Assembly: GCA_025450975.1 (NCBI GenBank)
Contig: JANWLI010000185.1
Span: 1-8,345, forward strand
Source of the DNA: Candidatus Kapaibacterium sp.
GTDB taxonomy: Bacteria > Bacteroidota > Ignavibacteria > Palsa-1295
Direction of reading: 5' to 3'
Length of the DNA stretch: 8,345 nt
Under the pieces are notes generated by a model. That model was given only the letters and a program-made list of their open reading frames with translations. It searched no databases and was not told the origin of the DNA. Of this stretch, positions 7,101-8,345 are shown in pieces (position 1 is the first letter of the stretch; each line of letters begins with the position of its first letter). The position numbers and the translations under genes are program-made.

Positions 7101-7712
7101 ATGAAGTATTTATTATCTGCACTCGTTTTAACGTTCTTTTCAATATCAATGGCAACAGCACAAAACGCTACGAAAAGCGAAGACAAAGCGTATTATTCGG
7201 GTGTGCAACTCGATAAATACTGCTCTAATCCAAAGAAGTTACTCGTCATCGAGACGAAGTTCGGTAAGATGAAATTGCAGCTTTTTGACAAAGCTGCGCC
7301 GAATCATGTTAAGCAGATCACGAAGCTTGCCGCAGAAGGAAAGTATGATGGCACGACGTTCCATCGCATAATCGATGGTTTTATGATCCAGGGTGGTGAT
7401 CCGAATTCCAAAGATGACAATCTCGCTAATGATGGCACCGGCGGTATGGGAGAGAGGCTTATTGCAGAGTTTAATAATGCTTCGCATCAGCGTGGCGTCG
7501 CTTCGATGGCTCGTACGAACGATCCCAACTCAGCTACCAGCCAATTTTTTATCTGCCACGGTAGCCCGACGCAACTTGATAAGCAGTACACCATTTGGGG
7601 ACAGCTTATCGAAGGTTGGGATGTCATGGACAAGATCTGTGCACTTCCGAAGGTCACCGGCGATAATCCGGGCAAAGATGCAACGATGACGAAAGTCACC
7701 ATTCAGGACTAA
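7101..7712 (+). CDS. Exported cyclophilin-type peptidyl-prolyl cis-trans isomerase
   Basis: This 203-residue protein catalyses cis-trans isomerisation of Xaa-Pro bonds during protein folding (EC 5.2.1.8). Residues 1-20 look like a type I signal peptide (MKYL, a hydrophobic run, then ATA before QNA), so it probably acts in the periplasm. There is no lipobox cysteine at the cleavage site. The cyclophilin fold begins near residue 47 (LLVIETKFGKMKLQLF). It contains the active-site stretch FHRIIDGFMIQGGDP (87-101, catalytic R89 and Q97), the SMARTNDPNSATSQFFI segment (135-151) and YTIWGQLIEGWDVMDKI (163-179), which matches the usual VFGxVxxGMDVVDKI. ATG 7101 is preferred because it alone supplies the complete signal peptide. 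It has no obvious ribosome binding site beyond a GAAG only a base or two upstream. It is likely its own transcription unit, ended by the strong hairpin at 7734. Confidence 0.95.
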   Translation: MKYLLSALVLTFFSISMATAQNATKSEDKAYYSGVQLDKYCSNPKKLLVIETKFGKMKLQLFDKAAPNHVKQITKLAAEGKYDGTTFHRIIDGFMIQGGDPNSKDDNLANDGTGGMGERLIAEFNNASHQRGVASMARTNDPNSATSQFFICHGSPTQLDKQYTIWGQLIEGWDVMDKICALPKVTGDNPGKDATMTKVTIQD

Positions 7713-7733
7713 TCAGTACCCAGTTGATTATAT

Positions 7734-7763
7734 AAAGCCGCGGTTTCCGCGGCTTTTTTATTT
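7734..7763 (+). terminator. Strong rho-independent terminator after the cyclophilin gene, possibly bidirectional
   Basis: A perfect 10-bp stem, AAAGCCGCGG (7734-7743) with CCGCGGCTTT (7747-7756), encloses a TTT loop and runs into TTTTTTATTTT. It is 22 nt past the cyclophilin stop. On the minus strand the same hairpin follows the stop codon of the convergent dehydrogenase and ends in CTTTATAT, so it may also stop that transcript less strongly. Confidence 0.92.
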
Positions 7764-8345
7764 TATGGGATTTGTCGGCTTGATGTCCAGCTCGCTTACC
7801 GTTGCGCGGTTGGGGAGTTTGATGCAGGTGAGAACTGCGTCGGCTACGTCCTGTGCCTGAAGTGCTGTGCCCGAACGGACGATGGCCGGTGTGCCGATCG
7901 CATCGAAGAATGGCGTATCGACGGTGCCGGGGAAGAGCGTAACGACGCGGATATTATCGGAGCGGACTTCGAGAAAGAGCGAGTTCATTAGTCCGCGGAC
8001 AGCAAACTTCGAAGCACAGTAGGCCGCGCCGCCCTGGAATCCTGATTTTCCGGAGAGTGACGAGATGGTGATGATCGTGCCCGATCGCTTTTCGCGCATG
8101 CGGGGAAGCACTGCTTTTGTCATCAGCAGGACTCCGCGTACATTGATATCGATCACATTCGTGAAGGTCGAAGTCTCCATCGTAGCTGCCGAACCGAATC
8201 TGCCGATACCGGCATTGTTGACGAGAATATCAACTGCACCAAAACGCTCCTCGTAGCCGGCGACAAATTCTTTGACTGCCTCGGCACTGGTGACATCGCA
8301 GGCACGTGAGTAATATTTATGCGTCGGATGATCTTTCCCAAGTGC
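7758..8345 (-). CDS. Short-chain dehydrogenase/reductase (SDR), 5' partial at right edge
   Basis: The frame is open to the right edge. The first ATG in it (8178-8180) is internal, because 55 further codons upstream encode SDR core sequence. Numbered from the edge, the 195 visible residues include CDVT (16-19, adenine-side position), VNNAG (42-46), DINVRG with the tetrad Asn N68, ISSLSG with catalytic S96, and YCASK with Y109 and K113. These are followed by PGTVDTPFFD and a terminal ELDIKPTNP typical of classical SDRs. The glycine-rich TGxxxGxG cofactor loop, roughly the first 40-50 residues, lies outside the window. It is a cytosolic NAD(P)-dependent oxidoreductase; substrate cannot be assigned. 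It is convergent with the cyclophilin gene, and its TAA stop falls inside the T tract of the shared terminator. Confidence 0.92.
   Translation of the reverse strand, partial: ALGKDHPTHKYYSRACDVTSAEAVKEFVAGYEERFGAVDILVNNAGIGRFGSAATMETSTFTNVIDINVRGVLLMTKAVLPRMREKRSGTIITISSLSGKSGFQGGAAYCASKFAVRGLMNSLFLEVRSDNIRVVTLFPGTVDTPFFDAIGTPAIVRSGTALQAQDVADAVLTCIKLPNRATVSELDIKPTNPIK

Noticed and set aside
6974..7216. 80-codon plus-strand open frame bridging the DUF971 and cyclophilin genes
   Set aside because: It overlaps the end of one real gene and the signal peptide of the next in another frame, and has no recognisable content.
8178..8180. ATG as the start of the minus-strand dehydrogenase
   Set aside because: It would delete the VNNAG motif and cofactor fold, which are encoded in the same frame upstream to the window edge.

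Overview
The window holds six protein-coding genes and no RNA gene, mobile element or CRISPR array. The style suggests a member of the Bacteroidota/Chlorobi/Kapabacteria-Ignavibacteria neighbourhood: the first gene encodes an Ig-like (choice-of-anchor D type) surface protein ending in a type IX secretion sorting domain, and none of the gene starts has a convincing Shine-Dalgarno sequence. This placement is an inference from protein style and was not tested by phylogeny.

Layout: (1) about 2-1927, +, the 3' part of a secreted multi-domain beta-sandwich protein whose start lies left of the window. (2) 1989-3095, +, a transaldolase with its Schiff-base lysine. (3) 3113-6676, +, a 1187-residue iron-sulfur flavoprotein. 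It combines an unrecognised N-terminal region, a GltD/NfnB-like core with two [4Fe-4S] cysteine sets and two nucleotide-binding folds, and a PyrK/NfnA-like C-terminus with a 2Fe-2S-type cysteine set. (4) 6673-7008, +, a DUF971 protein whose ATG overlaps the preceding TGA. (5) 7101-7712, +, an exported cyclophilin-type peptidyl-prolyl isomerase. (6) 7758-8345, -, a short-chain dehydrogenase/reductase truncated by the right edge, convergent with the cyclophilin across a strong hairpin terminator.

Genes 2-4 are tightly packed (17-nt gap, then a 4-nt overlap) and probably form one transcription unit. Transaldolase belongs to the pentose phosphate pathway. The large flavoprotein looks like a single-chain relative of two-subunit NAD(P)H/ferredoxin oxidoreductases. 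The DUF971 protein may help mature or support an iron-sulfur enzyme, because the same domain is found in HCF101-type Mrp cluster carriers. The fused flavoenzyme and its coupled DUF971 gene are the most interesting part of the window. The rest is ordinary housekeeping or surface-protein content.
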